Assembly: GCA_003864495.1 (NCBI GenBank)
Contig: ML133403.1
Location: 310,001 to 374,000, forward strand
DNA: 64,000 bases
Source of the DNA: Nemopilema nomurai
Lineage: Eukaryota > Cnidaria > Scyphozoa > Rhizostomeae > Rhizostomatidae
Reading direction: 5' to 3'
The notes under the pieces are model-generated. The model had not been told where the DNA came from and ran no database searches. It saw only the letters and a list, made by a program, of their open reading frames with translations. Positions 35,301-49,000 of the stretch are shown one piece after another. Made by a program: the position numbers and the translations under genes. Each line of letters opens with the position of its first letter. Position 1 is the stretch's first letter.

Positions 35301-38300
35301 TAAGTATTGGTAAGAGTGTGCCATGTAATATTTTATGCCTAAAAGAATGAATAGACTACTGAAAGGGGCTTTACGTTCTTGCTAGGAGACTGATACCCTC
35401 TAGCTTCTCTAAAGTCACCAAACTCCATTTCAAAGAGTTTCATGATAGTAATATGGTGTGACAAACAAATATGCCATTCTTAGTAGATGTCTTCTAATGT
35501 TTATCAGATTATTATTCCAAAGACGAAACTTGTGATCATTTTATCAGAAAAAATTAGTGACCCCAAATTAAATGATAAGATTGCCTTAAATTGTTCTTCT
35601 GAAAATTATCAAATAGGGAAATTGTTTCTGTGCTTTTTGTGATTTTATTATGTACTGAGGGAAGCTTTGACCATTGAAAAATAAATCTCCATTTATCTTT
35701 TAGCAAAGTTGAGGAGAAAGGGAAAGGAAGTTCTAGAGAAATACAACCCTGCAAATATAAAGAAAAGCAGAATAAATACTCACTCAATATTTTGGATGGT
35801 AGCATCAATTGCTGTCTTCTATTACACTGACTTCTACCTTGCTGTGAAATTAGATCCAAGAGTTAATTGGTACGTGCTTTTACAAATTGCTCAGGAGTGC
35901 ATAGTGAATTCATACATTAAATCGTGTAGAATATGTTATGGTTAGATTGAATAATACATGAATACATTAAACTTGGTTTGTAAACAGGACAGTTCAAGTC
36001 GAAGCCAAACTCCCACGCTTAATGCAATAATCAACAGGCAATGTTAAGCAAAGGACGCTGCACCCGGAATGCTTTAAGTTAGAACGCCCTGTGCTGTCAA
36101 CCAAGTTTAGCGCGACTGTCTCTTCTTGATATCAAGCAATTTTATCAACGCATTTCTCAACTGCAACCTCCATCATAAATGGAATTTAATTGTTCAGAAT
36201 TGTTTTTGTTGGTTGTAAGATCCTCCTGATGGAAAGGGTATCTACAAGAATTGATTTATAATAATTCTTTTATATTACAGGGCGTGGCTTCTGCCCGGGC
36301 TGGTTTGCCTTCTGGCCAGCACGTGCATTGGCGCCTTCTGTGTGCTTTGGTGTCATTATGTCAATGGAATACAAGATTACGAGAGAAGATACCCCCTAGT
36401 CGTTCCGCTGGCTACAATAAGCTTTTTTATCGGCATTGCAAGGTCCGTTGCTTAATTTTGGTCTATACCAGTGCTCGTGAGAGTGATCTATTTCTTACTG
36501 TTGCAAGCGTATTTCATTGATGTCTATAATGAACGCCGACAAAGAATAAGATACCCCATGAAAAGACTACGAACGCCATAATGAAAGAGTGTTTTGAGTT
36601 TAAATTCCGTTGAGTTGAACAGCTTCTACCCCTATTCACATTTTGAAGGTGCCGAAGTTTTTCTTTTGAAATGGACTGCGTTAGGCCATCTCAGTAATGG
36701 AAATACCAAAGATCAGCGCCAAAGCCCTTTTGGCTTTTCATTGGCTGAAATGTTTCTGATCCAAGTAGATACTGGCATCATCTGCCTTATCACCCCTCCA
36801 ACAGGCTCTTCTTCTTGGTAAGCAATTTTCCGTTTTCTTACTTCAATAAGCATTTAGCATACAGCATTTCAAGTTGCTGCTATTGTCATTAGTGTTCATA
36901 GAAAGTGCCCTTCTACGATCCAGCTGGAAAACACTGACACTTCAGGACCAAGCGGAAAGTTAGGGCTTCCCGTCTCCCGATACAGTTTCCAAGTTCTCAG
37001 TGGATTAGTTGTTTTCTCAGTGTGTTTCATTTTTATCTTGCTGACTGCTTGAGTGCCTTCAATGAAAATTGTCGTCAGCACACAGTTCTCGGGTACACAC
37101 TACACGTGGGGAAGTGTAGAAAACGAATAGTCACACATCTTTCCCGAGTGGATGATTGAGGAGGATTGTTCCACGTGACCCACACCTTTCCATATGACGA
37201 ACAAAAGTTACATACTGGAAGCTAGTGAAAAATGCACATGAAACATGTTTTGGGTAATATCTTGGAGGATCTAAGACAGCCAGGGCTATTTTCGCGAATA
37301 AAGTTAAAACGTTAAGTTGTCGTGGCAGTGCAATGGATAAAGCAACTGACTGCTTCTCGCCACTAGCGACGTAGACACTTGTTATCGGCTTCAATGCCGG
37401 CTGTTTACCAGCAAATTCTTCTCATCCAAGCTATTTGCTGAAAGCATCATCTCATCACTCACAAAGTAGAGGGGATTTTTTTCTTGGCCAAAAAACAACG
37501 TTGTTTGGATCTAGAAAATCCTGTCCAAGAATAGACTTGCAAATATTTTTTGTTTGCGAAAAGTGGGCAGGTGTTTTATCAAATATTTGAAGCAGGTGTT
37601 GTAAAAAGGGAGGACTTTGTTTTGAAGGAATCAAGATTCATGTCAGATTGAATGTTCTCTTTTTATTCAGACTGGCCATCCTTTTTGCTTAATCTCTAGT
37701 TGGCAACTTTGCAGTTTCTGATCATGTTTCTAAGTGCTGACTTTGCCATCTTATCCTCGACATCTTTCTTAAGGTGTGTTCTCTTACCTGCTGGATATGC
37801 TGGATATGTTCATCTTACTGCTGTGCTTGAGACTTACTTTCTAGCCAAAAGGGGCAGAGTTTTCAGTTCGAACGTCAATTAAAGGTAACAGCAGAAAATG
37901 ATTATTCCTGTGACGTAATTAGCCTAATTAGCCTAAGGAAATCTCTCGTAAGCTGCCCCCTCGCCCACTCCATCTCACCATCAACGACCTTATCCGGCTA
38001 TCAGCCGCGTTTCTGTCCTTACACCCCGTCTGCGAAAGGAGCTTCTTATTTTTCAGCGTGCCTTGTTTGCACCTGCGTCACTAATTATCTCCGTATTTTT
38101 ATTAGCTCTGGATTATTATGTCGTTTAACTTTGCTGATTAATAGAAGTACCAGCTACCGCTCTGTAACCAGCAAAACAAGATAACGTGCTCGATTTCGCC
38201 GCTTTGTCAACAAAATTAATCACGCTTCAACCTTTTCAGACTCACTCCAGTGCCAGTTCACCCAAAAGCTTCTGATCGCCTCAGATTGACTGACCGAGTG

Positions 38301-38731
38301 CCATTTCGAGTTATTTTGTTCTCTTTTCATGTTGCTGCTTGCTTCGGAAGTAAACTTGCTTTGTCAAAAGACCAAATTAGGAATCCGTTAGAGGTGAATC
38401 TTGTGCGAAGTGCGTCACCAGAAGTCGGTTAGAATGTTGTGAGCCATTAGAAAACTCTATTACCAAATAAGGCAATGAGCCTGACGAGAACAGGAAAGTC
38501 TACTTCGAAAGTTCGCTGGGTCATTTTAATTCACATTTGTTTTATAGACTTGGTTGGTAAAATGTTTATTTTGTCAGATGAAGAATCAGATGTTTATTAT
38601 TTTACTTGTACTGCGTTGTTCTTTGCAGTTGCTGTGTGGCACTGTGGCCAGTCTGGGGATGGTTCACGCCCTTAATTCTATTGACGCTGGTGATGGGACT
38701 CATTTTCGCAACGTCGATTCTGCCTTTATGA
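32349..38731 (+). CDS. TMEM128: TMEM128 homologue, four exons
   Basis: Exons 32349-32466 (ATG in a good context, AAGATGGC), 35704-35869, 36281-36442 and 38629-38731 (TGA) join in phase to 182 residues. Exon 2 gives the conserved block INTHSIFWMVASIAVFYY followed by TDF. Exon 3 has a membrane segment, then WCHYVNGIQDYERRYPLVVP. Exon 4 has LWPVWGWFTPLILL and a final hydrophobic segment. Order and spacing match the four-helix ER membrane protein TMEM128, about 165 residues in mammals. Its function is poorly known in any animal. Intron 1 (3.2 kb) holds an old LINE fragment and intron 3 is 2.2 kb. No poly(A) signal was identified. Confidence 0.87.
33485..34080 (+). pseudogene. Decayed LINE polyprotein C-terminus in TMEM128 intron 1
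   Basis: Read across frames, this stretch gives NRIVSECKKMVQ, then KWFEHFPKSVVKTDEMKLLW with NLIEARQPN, then KEEEKVEKYHDL, then KLDKWVEKLE and LLGTAKIPREVLE. These are successive blocks of a C-terminal region that recurs in many animal non-LTR retrotransposon proteins. Stops and frameshifts separate them, so the copy is old and non-functional. It sits in the same orientation as the host gene. Confidence 0.75.
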
Positions 38732-39182
38732 ACACAGCCGCTACAGGACCCGCGCGGCAACGGGACTGTCGTCGTTGTTTACGTTGCCAGTTCTAACCGA
38801 CGTGGCTGATGCGCAAGGCTATCTGCAAAGCAAAATACGGAAGCCTTTTGGAGAATTTTAGCGCAGCTCTACAGTCTAAACAGTCAGCTCTACAAGCCAG
38901 CTGATAGACTGAATTTGAAAAATGTCGACTTCGAAAACCGTTTCTTTATAACTGATTGATGCTTTTTAAAGTTGAAAGGTTTTGTCATTTGCCTCAGGCA
39001 CTTTCTAAGCCAGCGTCTTTTTTGTTCTTTATAGTGTTTTATAATGTTGGGGTTTATTTAAAAGTTAACTTGGAAAATTGAAAAGGAAAATGTAGACCTT
39101 GATTTCAGAAGATTTTAAAGCTGAGATTATATAGCTGTGTTAGAAAACGATCACTTGCCACTTGAATGAAGTAACACACAAT

Positions 39183-39489
39183 GTGATTCTTACTCTATGT
39201 ATGAATCATTCAGAGGTGATTCTTACTCTATGTATGAATCATTCAGAGGTGATTCTTACTCTATGTATGAATCATTTAGAGGTGATTCTTACTCTATGTA
39301 TGAATCAATCATTCAGAGGTGATTCTTACTCTATGTAAGAATCATTGAGAGGTGATTCTTACTCTATGTATGAATTAATCATTCAGAGGTGATTCTTACT
39401 CTATGTATGAATCAATCATTCAGAGGTGATTCTTACTCTATGTATGAATCATTCAGAGGTGATTCTTACTCTATGTATGAATCATTCAG
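39183..39489. repeat. 33-bp tandem repeat
   Basis: About nine copies of a unit containing GATTCTTACTCTATGTATGA followed by ATCATTCAGAG. Some copies have an extra four bases (AATC), giving 37 bp. It lies just downstream of the TMEM128 gene. Confidence 0.95.
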
Positions 39490-40012
39490 TGCTGGTATTT
39501 GTCTGCATGCGAAAAAGTGGCCTGTTTAGATGAACGACTGCATTGATGGCTTGTAATTGTGCTGAAGCATGCGCGCTCTTCGATCAGAAGACATTTCAGG
39601 TGCTACTTTGTTGTTGATTTGAACTTATCTCATTACCAAATGCTGGTCATACGACAACGGCTCATCGACTTACAAGGATTTCATTTTTATCTTAGAGCTG
39701 GATCATTCAGGGTTTTTTGGATTTTATTGGATTTAAGCGGATTAACTTAGATTAGGTTGGGCTTGATTAACTAATATCTCATATGACAACAAGTTCCAGT
39801 TAGACCTGGCGCATGCAGATCAGGAAGCTGCCGGCATTTCAAGGGTTAAGGCGCGGACCTCATGCCTTCGCATCCAAGTCTAGGACCCAAGCTATTTTAT
39901 TGACTGCGGAATTGCTGTAATCTGATAAAGGAGTTGGATACAATTGCTGCCGTATTGCTGCAACAGGCCTTTGACAATTTTCTCTCATGCCAACAACTTT
40001 TTTGTATTTCAG

Positions 40013-43000
40013 AAATTGCTATGCCATAATAATGTTCTTGATTAAGCACAAGAAAATTTTCTTTTTGAGAGTTAAGTAAGTATCTTCGTGTTGTCTAACA
40101 AGAATGTTAATTTGAAGGTTCCATTTTGTACCAGCGGGCCATAAAAGATATATAGTGGAATGGTCGAGATGGTGGTTCGACAATATACAACCGCATCGCT
40201 TTTTAATGCAAGAGGCTGGTATCTGAAGGTTTTAGGACATTCATGGGGCAATTGTGAATGTTGCAGCATTATTGGATGGCCAATTTCGCACACTGGTGAG
40301 AACAGATGCAGCGCTGTTTGTTTAGTGATGGGTCTCATAAACCAGTCGTTCGGCGGCGGCCCATGGTAGACGCTCCACCGCGCGGCGGCAATTGACCTCC
40401 TCGCAATATCTCGTAGTCAACAACTTGATTTGTGGCTGAGACGTGAAGTGGAAGAAATTAGCAAAGGATATCCTATGAGCTACTTAGCAGAGCCAAGCCC
40501 GGGCCATTATTAGATGTCAAATCATTCTAACATAAATAAAGTCGATTTTGCACGTTTTCCTGAAAGCTAATAGCAGCTTAAACGTCGCAAACACGTTCCT
40601 AAGTAGCAGGATATCTGTGAATGAAAAACACCACATATCCTATCCAATCCATTCAATTATATTTTGGTTATGTCCAGAAGGATGCATTGGGACGAGTGGT
40701 TTGCGGACGCTGCCCTTCAGTCAGACAAATTGCTGTGTGCTGGCGCGGGTAGGATGTGTGCTGGCGCGGGTAGGATGTGTGCTGGCGCGGGTAGGATGTG
40801 TGCTGGCGCGGGTAGGATGTGTGCTGGCGCGGGTAGGATGTGTGCTGGCGCGGGTAGGATGTGTGCTGGCGCGGGTAGGATGTGTGCTGGCGCGGGTAGG
40901 ATGTGTGCTGGCGCGGGTAGGATGTGTGCTGGCGCGGGTAGGATGTGTGCTGGCGCGGGTAGGATGTGTGCTGGCGCGGGTAGGATTTCCCGGATCACCT
41001 TATGTCTGCGTCCCGCCTGCGCAGGTGCAAGCCATTCCCCCGGGCTGCCTTGAGAAGAAGTTTCCACTTGTCAGCATCAGCTTTTGGGATCGAGACTTTG
41101 ACGTAATAACTTTACCGATGTGGTAGAGCGCAGACACAATACTGCTAGGGCAAAGTTCGGTCCATAAAACACTTGCACCTTAAAGAGTACTAAACGTAGA
41201 CGTAATTTGATCTTTGAAAGCAAAGATGTCGCAGTTTGGAGGGGAATAAGCACGCTCTTGATAGCAACCTTAAAGATCAGTAAGTATGTTGTTTGGCCTC
41301 TGTCAAATGAAAGAAGATTACGAAATTCCTGCGAGGGTCAATCTCTTCTACATGCAAAAGTGATCGTTCTAGTGCTGCAAGCCAAAAGGCAAAAGACCAA
41401 GAACATTTGCTGCAGATGTTGTTTTTATGGAAAGCCTGATTTTACTCGTGGAAATCATTAAAATATCTGTAAAGATAAGGACTTTAAGGGTGATAAGAAT
41501 GACACATTAACTCTAATTTTGAGAGATTCACGAAGTGCAAAGAGTTTTTCTCATAGAAGGCGAAAGCTCTCCTAGGAGATTTGCGGGTGTCTGGTTTCAA
41601 CTAAGTACATGTTGCTTGTGGGATATGACGGCCTGAGGTGTTTGACTGAGAAGAAGGCTACTAGACTTCTGATGGAATCCAAGTTTTCACAACAACCAAG
41701 GTAATGCAGAACATTTGGCCCTCTATTCAGTTTTTAGCAAACGAAAACAGAAGCCGAATCACTCTTTGCATGATCAATGTATCAATGAAGCAATGGGTCA
41801 ATCAAGCAATGAAGCAATGTATCAATCAAGCAATGGATCAATCAAGCAATGGATCAATCAAGCAATGGATCAATCAAGCAATGAAGCAATGGATCAATGA
41901 AGCAATGGATCAATGAAGCAATGGATCAATCAAGCAATGAATCAATCAAGCAATGGATCAATGAAGCAATGGATCAATGAAGCAATGGATCAATGAAGCA
42001 ATGGATCAATGAAGCAATGGATCTATCAAGCAATGGATCAATCAAGCAATGAATCAATCAAGGAATGGATCAATGAAGCAATGGATCAATGAAGCAATGG
42101 ATCTATCAAGCAATGAATCAATCAAGCAATGGATCAATGAAGCAATGGATCAATGAAGCAATGGATCTATCAAGCAATGGATCAATCAAGCAATGAATCA
42201 ATCAAGGAATGGATCAATGAAGCAATGAATCAATCAAGCAATGGATCAATGAAGCAATGGATCAATGAAGCAATGTATCAATCAAGCAATGGATCAATCA
42301 AGCAATGGATCAATCAAGCAATGGATCAATCAAGCAATGAAGCAATGGATCAATGAAGCAATGGATCAATGAAGCAATGGATCAATGAAGCAATGGATCT
42401 ATCAAGCAATGGATCAATCAAGCAATGAATCAATCAATCAATACCCCTGTGCTATTTTTCATCGCCCCCTTACGATTCCGCAAAATACGGAGCATTTCGA
42501 CCCGAGAAACTGGTCATAGATTGCAATTACAATCTGTTCTGCAAGAACTTGCTTGCGGTCAAGATCCGTTGCCTTTAATCACGGGTATTCAAAATGTGAA
42601 CATGTTTTTTCTGCCCTTAGCCTAACCTTTGCTTTATGGCAGATCTTTTACTTTTACTAAACGATTCTCCTACAGCAAAGGAGTATTCTATCGAGACGAG
42701 AAACATTTATTATTTATCATATGGCAGTCTGTTCGGCTCATTGGATTAATTCCTTTGTCTAGCAAGTCTTTCCGTCTTACCTAAGCAGTTTTGTGCTGCA
42801 CAAAGCGTCGATGCAAAGAGGAGCGACTGGCGCCAACTGTCTGCACAAGGGTGCGCGATGTTCCTTTCATCGTGCTCTTATTAGTCACACCCTAATCATC
42901 ATGCCCCCTTTATATCATTTTATCATCATGCCCCCTTTATATCATTTTATCATCATGCCCCCTTTATATCATTTTATTGTTGTTTACAATCTTAGTCACC

Positions 43001-46000
43001 ATCGCATTCTTTTTCATCACGACAAGGTAAATATTTTTGCACAATTCTGAGAACTGCATCGTTTGATTTATCTGATAGGCATGTCAGCAAAAAGGATAGA
43101 AAAGAGACATCAGGGGGTGGCATCAGATCATATGATCAGATGAGTCAGATGGAAGTATAGGAAGCTTTCAAGTCAACGGATAATTTTCAACCTGAAAGAA
43201 AATCAAACCAAGCTAAACTTGTCTTTTTTCCAAGCCTTGATGGCTCTGCTTGTGAATAAATTCCGTAACGGATACACTTCATCTGAATTACATAAAGCTA
43301 GTCGCATTAAATTTCACATGTCAAATCTCTTGACAGCAAACGAAAGGTGTCTTCATAACTGCTGAACCGAGGGTAACAATCATAAGTTATCAAACAGAGG
43401 CTGGCGAACCAGAGCTGTCAGACTGAGGCTGGCAAACCAGAGCTGTCGTTCTGAGGATCGGCCTGGTTATAAGACAAATGTAATTTTTTCAATTACGGGA
43501 TGTGTTTGCCGTTTCTTTTCCGAACATTTGATCTTGCTTATCGTGGTGACTTGAAGCGCAAGGGATTGGAAACAGTACGTTAAATGCTGATCTACCAAAC
43601 TGTTCCTCATTACCAACTCAAACCAAAATTTATGCTCTCTTTTCTGCTCAGTAAAACAGCTTAGTTATTCGCACTGAAATATTGGCCTACTTTCCTAGTG
43701 AAAATGGATGTTGTAGTTGTATAGAGTGGAAAGAAGCGACCGTTAAACCGCTGGTTCGTCGTGCTTATCTCGGCTACCTGGAGCCAACTCAAGCCTCGGG
43801 ATTCTTACAATGGCATATCTGCTTTGGAATCTAATCGAAAGCTCATAACTAAGATTTCCATGAAAACTTGTGAGCTAGCCATAGACGTAAAATGTGGTCC
43901 AGAATAAATACTTGCTCGCTTTATTTCTTTTCAAAATGGTATTGTTTTGCTCCCTTTTCTAGTCTATTCTTGTACTTATCACAGCAAAATTTCGTCCTTG
44001 AATTTCCAATCTAACAGCTACAAACCTCCCTCCATTTGAAAACCATACAACTTGTTCAAGCCGAGCATGGATTTCGACGTGGCCAATAGGAGAAGAACTA
44101 AGGGGTTGCGAGCAACAAGGTTGAAGTGACAAAGTGAGGTTGAAATGGTAAACAGCACGCGCCATTTACATCCGCCCAGTCCCCTCGTCCAGGCTACCAG
44201 GATTGCATTATGTGGGTGTTTGCAGAAAATAAGCCATTCTTTAACCTGTCTCAGAGGGAGCTTTACATAGTTTTAACATACTGCCATGTTTGAAGAGGTG
44301 TTAAATCAAATCCTTTTCAGCTGTCGTCAAGAAAAGCAAATGACTTTTAAAGGCTTGTTTACGGAAGTATTATGCTTTCGTCTGTCTGAAAATCCAGTTT
44401 GAAAAAAGCCCAGTTCAATTTAGAAATTCCTTGGGCCTCTAAAGCAAGTGAGAACGGGTAGGGTTATCCAAAGAAAAGATAAAAGAATAAAACCAATTTG
44501 TTTTCAATTTCATACAAGTTGGAGAACCTATTTTGTATAAGTCACTCTCAAATAGCATGGTCGTAGGATGGAATCATGGGCCGCCTGATTTCGCAAAACT
44601 GATGCGACCCCCGTCCGTTTCCACGTTTTCGGTTGCGGAGATTTCTTGCCAAGGGCGAAGGTGTCAATTTGTTCACGGCATTCGTCTTAAGTCTCAAATC
44701 ACGGCCACAAATTCGTGTTGTTTATTGTGGCCACCAGATAAAATGGCCTGTGAACAAGATTAGGTTGATTGTATTCTTGGGCGCATTATACACCCGAATG
44801 TGATAACAAAGGGAAACTTGACGGCAAGGGACTGCTTCGGTTATTTGCCTGCTCCGTCATAAACAAAGGGGATGACCCTACACACGCCGTTTCGACGCCT
44901 GAATAGCCCAATTTATTCACAATAAACGAAGCTACTAAGCGACAGCCGTGGTGACAGCCGTTACACAGAAGGCAGGCATCCTGGAGGCAGGCACCCTGGA
45001 AGTAGGCATCCTGGAAGTAGGCACCCTGGAAGTAGGCACCTGGAAGTAGGCATCCTGGAAGTAGGCATCCTGGTCGCCCACGAGAGGTTTCTTCTTGCTC
45101 CCTTTGCAGTTTGAGCATCCTCGTATCGGATTCAAACTGGGGTCAGTTGGAAATAAATTCTGCGGTCAGTTGGTATAATTGAATCACCGGGGCAAAGTTT
45201 TGTTGTCCGTGCAGACGAGATGCCATGTTATGAAGTCATGTGCCCAGTACCGATAGCCTGAAATACGATATTACTTTTGTTCCAGCGAGTCGTATCCCTG
45301 GCAGGAGTTGCAGAGTATTGGCGGGGAATATCGATGGTTCAAGAACTCTCAGTTTAAGAGAAGTAAGTTTCAAGTTGTTTAATCGAGAGATATCGGAGGC
45401 GATAATGCCGTTTTAAGCAGCGATCATCAGCATAAATATATTGTCGAGCTAGCCCACCATTCTGATCTGTTTTGGCCTATTACTCACCGCAAATACCTTG
45501 GCAACGTCAAAGAATAATCATTTCAACATTTTTCATAACCCTTCCCCTTAAATTGCATTATAGGGCAGATATTGTATGGTTGTGTGGTGTCGGTGGATGT
45601 TTTTGAAATTTTATTTGGTAGAACACTTGTGCCACTGGCGAGAAATCGCCGTTTATAGGACCTCAGAGAATTCGAGTTCCAGAGCACTAAGTTGTAACTC
45701 AAGATCACATCAAAGCGATTTCGCCCATCGTTTAGAAATTGAGCACACCTTAAAATTCAATGGACAGCTTCTCTTGTGATACACCAAAGTCACATGCCCA
45801 TTTATAAACGAATAAAGGCACAAAGAGGCATAATTAGGCATTTAGTCGTGACATGCGTGAGCCAATTTGATCTTACCACAACACGGTTTGTCAGAGCAGC
45901 TGGAGGTAAGACTAGCCTCCGTGGCTTGCAGTTGGCTTCGAAACGGAGAAACCTGGGATGTTTGTAGTATAAGTCGTGAGCACATACTCGCAAAACCTTT

Positions 46001-49000
46001 AGTAGCATTAAGTGTGTCAACAACTATGACAGCCAGCAAGACAATACAAGAAGGGCTTTGTTTGCCCCCTCTTCCTCAGTAGGCCTTCCCCGTGTTTAAA
46101 TATTTTCGTGTCAAATGATTCATTCAACAGAAGCAATCTGGTTTTCTTGTCCAAGAACTGAATCGAGATCCAAACGAAAGCGGGATGACTTTTTCAAGAA
46201 CATGTTAGGCCAAGTGGCTGCTCCTAGGAAATTTTTTACTGAAAACTTACAGGAATTGTATGCCATTATCTTAAGAGTTTGCATCCTCTGCATGCGAGAG
46301 TTGGAGTAGCTCGAATTCGAATGCTGCCATCAAAAGACATCACCAAAAGATGACATTCCAAACCAATCTTTCACAGACCTGTATTATGACCTTTGAACTT
46401 TTGCACCAAAGTATCCCCTAGTCGCAAAATATTTGCTTCAACAGTCCTTCATTTTCATTTTTGGTTGTTCTGTATTCGTTCCATTCATCTTAAGTTTGGA
46501 TTCAGCTCTACTAATACCGTATAGCTCTGCTGGCATACTTCAAGAAAGGGCCACCTTAGTTCTCCAATCATTTGGGGAGCCGCCACACCCCTGTTGTGGA
46601 TCAACGGTTGTTGGCGAAATGGGAAGCAGTCAGAATTAGTTTTCATCTCATTGAATATTTTTTGGAAGAGTATATTCCTTCGCATATGGCTTCTGATATT
46701 TTATAGATGTCATTACCGGTCAAATGCCTACTTAAAGATCGCACCACTTCAAAATCGCACCACTTCAAGCTCAGTAATAACACTTTTGCAGTAACGTGTC
46801 TGTATTTTTGTTCTACTGGCGGTGTGAACTCTGCACTTGGCATGCTCTTGGATGATATCCCTCAAATTGTGTTTGTCATTCTACTGTCCTGTCAGCTCGT
46901 GTCAGGTTAGGCAGCAAGCTGTCCTTTGTTTGATATTGGTTTATCCATGGACCGCCCTCTCCCTTTCTCTGTCATCGCTTCTGGTCCTTCGAGTGTTCTT
47001 TCTGACTGCTCTCCTTCATACTTTGTCATTTGCCCTTGTTCGTGGTCCCTTGCCAGTTTACCCCCGTTTTCGCGGCTGCTCGGTAAGCTGCTTTGTTTAT
47101 GATGGGTCAAATGCCCTGTCAGCTGTTCTCCTTTCCTCAGTTGCTCTGCCAACCAATCTTTCGGCTGCTATTTCTCTCTGTCATTTTATCTATGCTCTTT
47201 CTCTTGTATTACACACCTTTTTATAAAAGTAAAGTCTATAAGAATTTTGAGGCTCAAAATTGCTAAAACGTAAGAATAACGCTGGGCTCAGCCTTTATCA
47301 AGACTAAAATGTCTCCTTAATCTGAGTTTTCCCAAAGCAAAACAACTGTCACTTTGACGCTATGTAATACAAATACAAATATATATTCTATAGTTTCTTG
47401 ATGTTCGAGATTACCACCATTTCGTTCTAGTCGTAAATGCGGTCCTGCGTTTCTTATCCGTTCGATCCTGTGGCTATAGAACATCGTAGAACTTTGCAAA
47501 CAACGCTTTCTCTTTTTATCACTGTAAGATTTCTATCTAAGCGGAATTTTTTTTGACCTGGCCAAGTAAACCAACGATACCAGGTGATAGCCTTGTTGGT
47601 GGAATTTCCGTTTCGCAATGCCGCATCGCTGTTCCACTTTTGTAAGCGAGTTGGGGAACCTGATCTGTTTTCAGTCTTTTGGGGTTATTTGACACCTTCA
47701 TTGCTCCATCGGGAATATTTACGCTTTAAAAACAGGGGCCGAAGTATGGTTTCCAGCCATGTTCTGTTAGTTTAATATTTTGCCAAGCTTAATCAGTCTA
47801 AGGAAGGTTAATGCGTGGGGATTGATTATTGATCAGTTTTATCCGCTTTACCGGCAACTTGAAAGCCTGCATTATAGCCTGCCATTCGTTGCGAATTTTC
47901 CTGCAATTCTCTGTGGAGAGAAGAATGGCAACACCTGTCTGAAATCCGCTTTTTCACCTGCATGCCAATCACCCGTCTGTTTGTCTCTAGTCCAGGGTCG
48001 GCCTTATTTCATAGCAGCTTTTTTATATTCATATTTCACTTTACAATGTACGGTCTTCGTGAAAATAAACTAAAGCAGCTCTCGAAGGATTTTGTTGGAG
48101 AATCTAGTACAGCTGCGCTACAGAGCTGCCCCAACCTAGGTTGCCCCTTTCAAGTTGTGAGCCTCGTTATGAGTCCAAATTTAGTCACGGTCACCCGTGA
48201 AACAATCTGGTTCGGTGCAAGATTCGTCTCCACCGCAGGATTTGACCAAACTTCTCTAGTGGGCGTGGCTTGGAAATATGTCACAGCTTTCGGATGTGAC
48301 TTCGGAACTAGATATTCCCAGTGCGGCTTTCACAGATGGCGAGTATCTCCAACTTTGTAAACATGGTTTGCCAGGACGTCCAGGACAATATTGGAAATGA
48401 CTAAAATATCCATCGTCACCAATATAGACAGGCAGTAGGCGAGGCCATGACAACAACAGCATGACAGAAACTGCTGCTTCTTTGAACTCCACATCATCTA
48501 GGTGCTGACGTCGTTACTAGCGTTTCGCCGAATGTCGAAAGAAGGCCTAAACTCGCACACTAAAAAGAAACTCTGTCAAGCATTGCTGATGAAGTCCGCC
48601 ACCTTAAACGTTCTTCTTCCTACTTTTGAGACCAGCAATGGTTTCTTTTCATAGTGAAATAACACGTGCCCAAAGGTGTAACCATGGCTTTTTGGAACAA
48701 TGGTCCTTCTCCTTTCTTGGTCCGTCCATTTTAGGCCCAGAAAAACTGGAGCCGAAAGAGAAGTGCTTGTGGGTTGCACTTGTGTCCCATTTAAGTGTCC
48801 GATTTAAGTGTCCGATCTATGTGTCCGATTATTTTGTCCGATTTTTGTGAGCAAGCAGGTTCTTCTTAAGTTTGCTTATAGGCGGAGGCTTTATACTTAG
48901 GGTGTTTAGATATCTGAAGAAAGATAGAGATGTTTTTATGCCCGGGCAATTGCTGCCCTCCTTAGGTTGTAAACAGATGAAAATGCAGAGTCATCCATAT

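Noticed and set aside
40548..41126. 192-codon plus-strand ORF with CVLARVG repeats
   Set aside because: It exists only because a 21-bp minisatellite is open in several frames on both strands; flanking residues show no family character.
41704..42356. Several ORFs with QWINQAM-type repeats
   Set aside because: Artefacts of the 16-bp minisatellite; no splice context and no flanking coding signal.
39183..42975. Tandem repeats considered as a CRISPR array
   Set aside because: Units are directly adjacent with no unique spacers, and the window is eukaryotic.
43959..44165. 68-codon minus-strand ORF
   Set aside because: Reads like protein but has no known motif or partner exons; it may be part of a dispersed repeat, and there is not enough evidence to call it.
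46837..47226. 129-codon Leu/Ser-rich plus-strand ORF
   Set aside because: Comes from a pyrimidine-rich stretch downstream of a predicted donor at 46905; composition explains the open frame.
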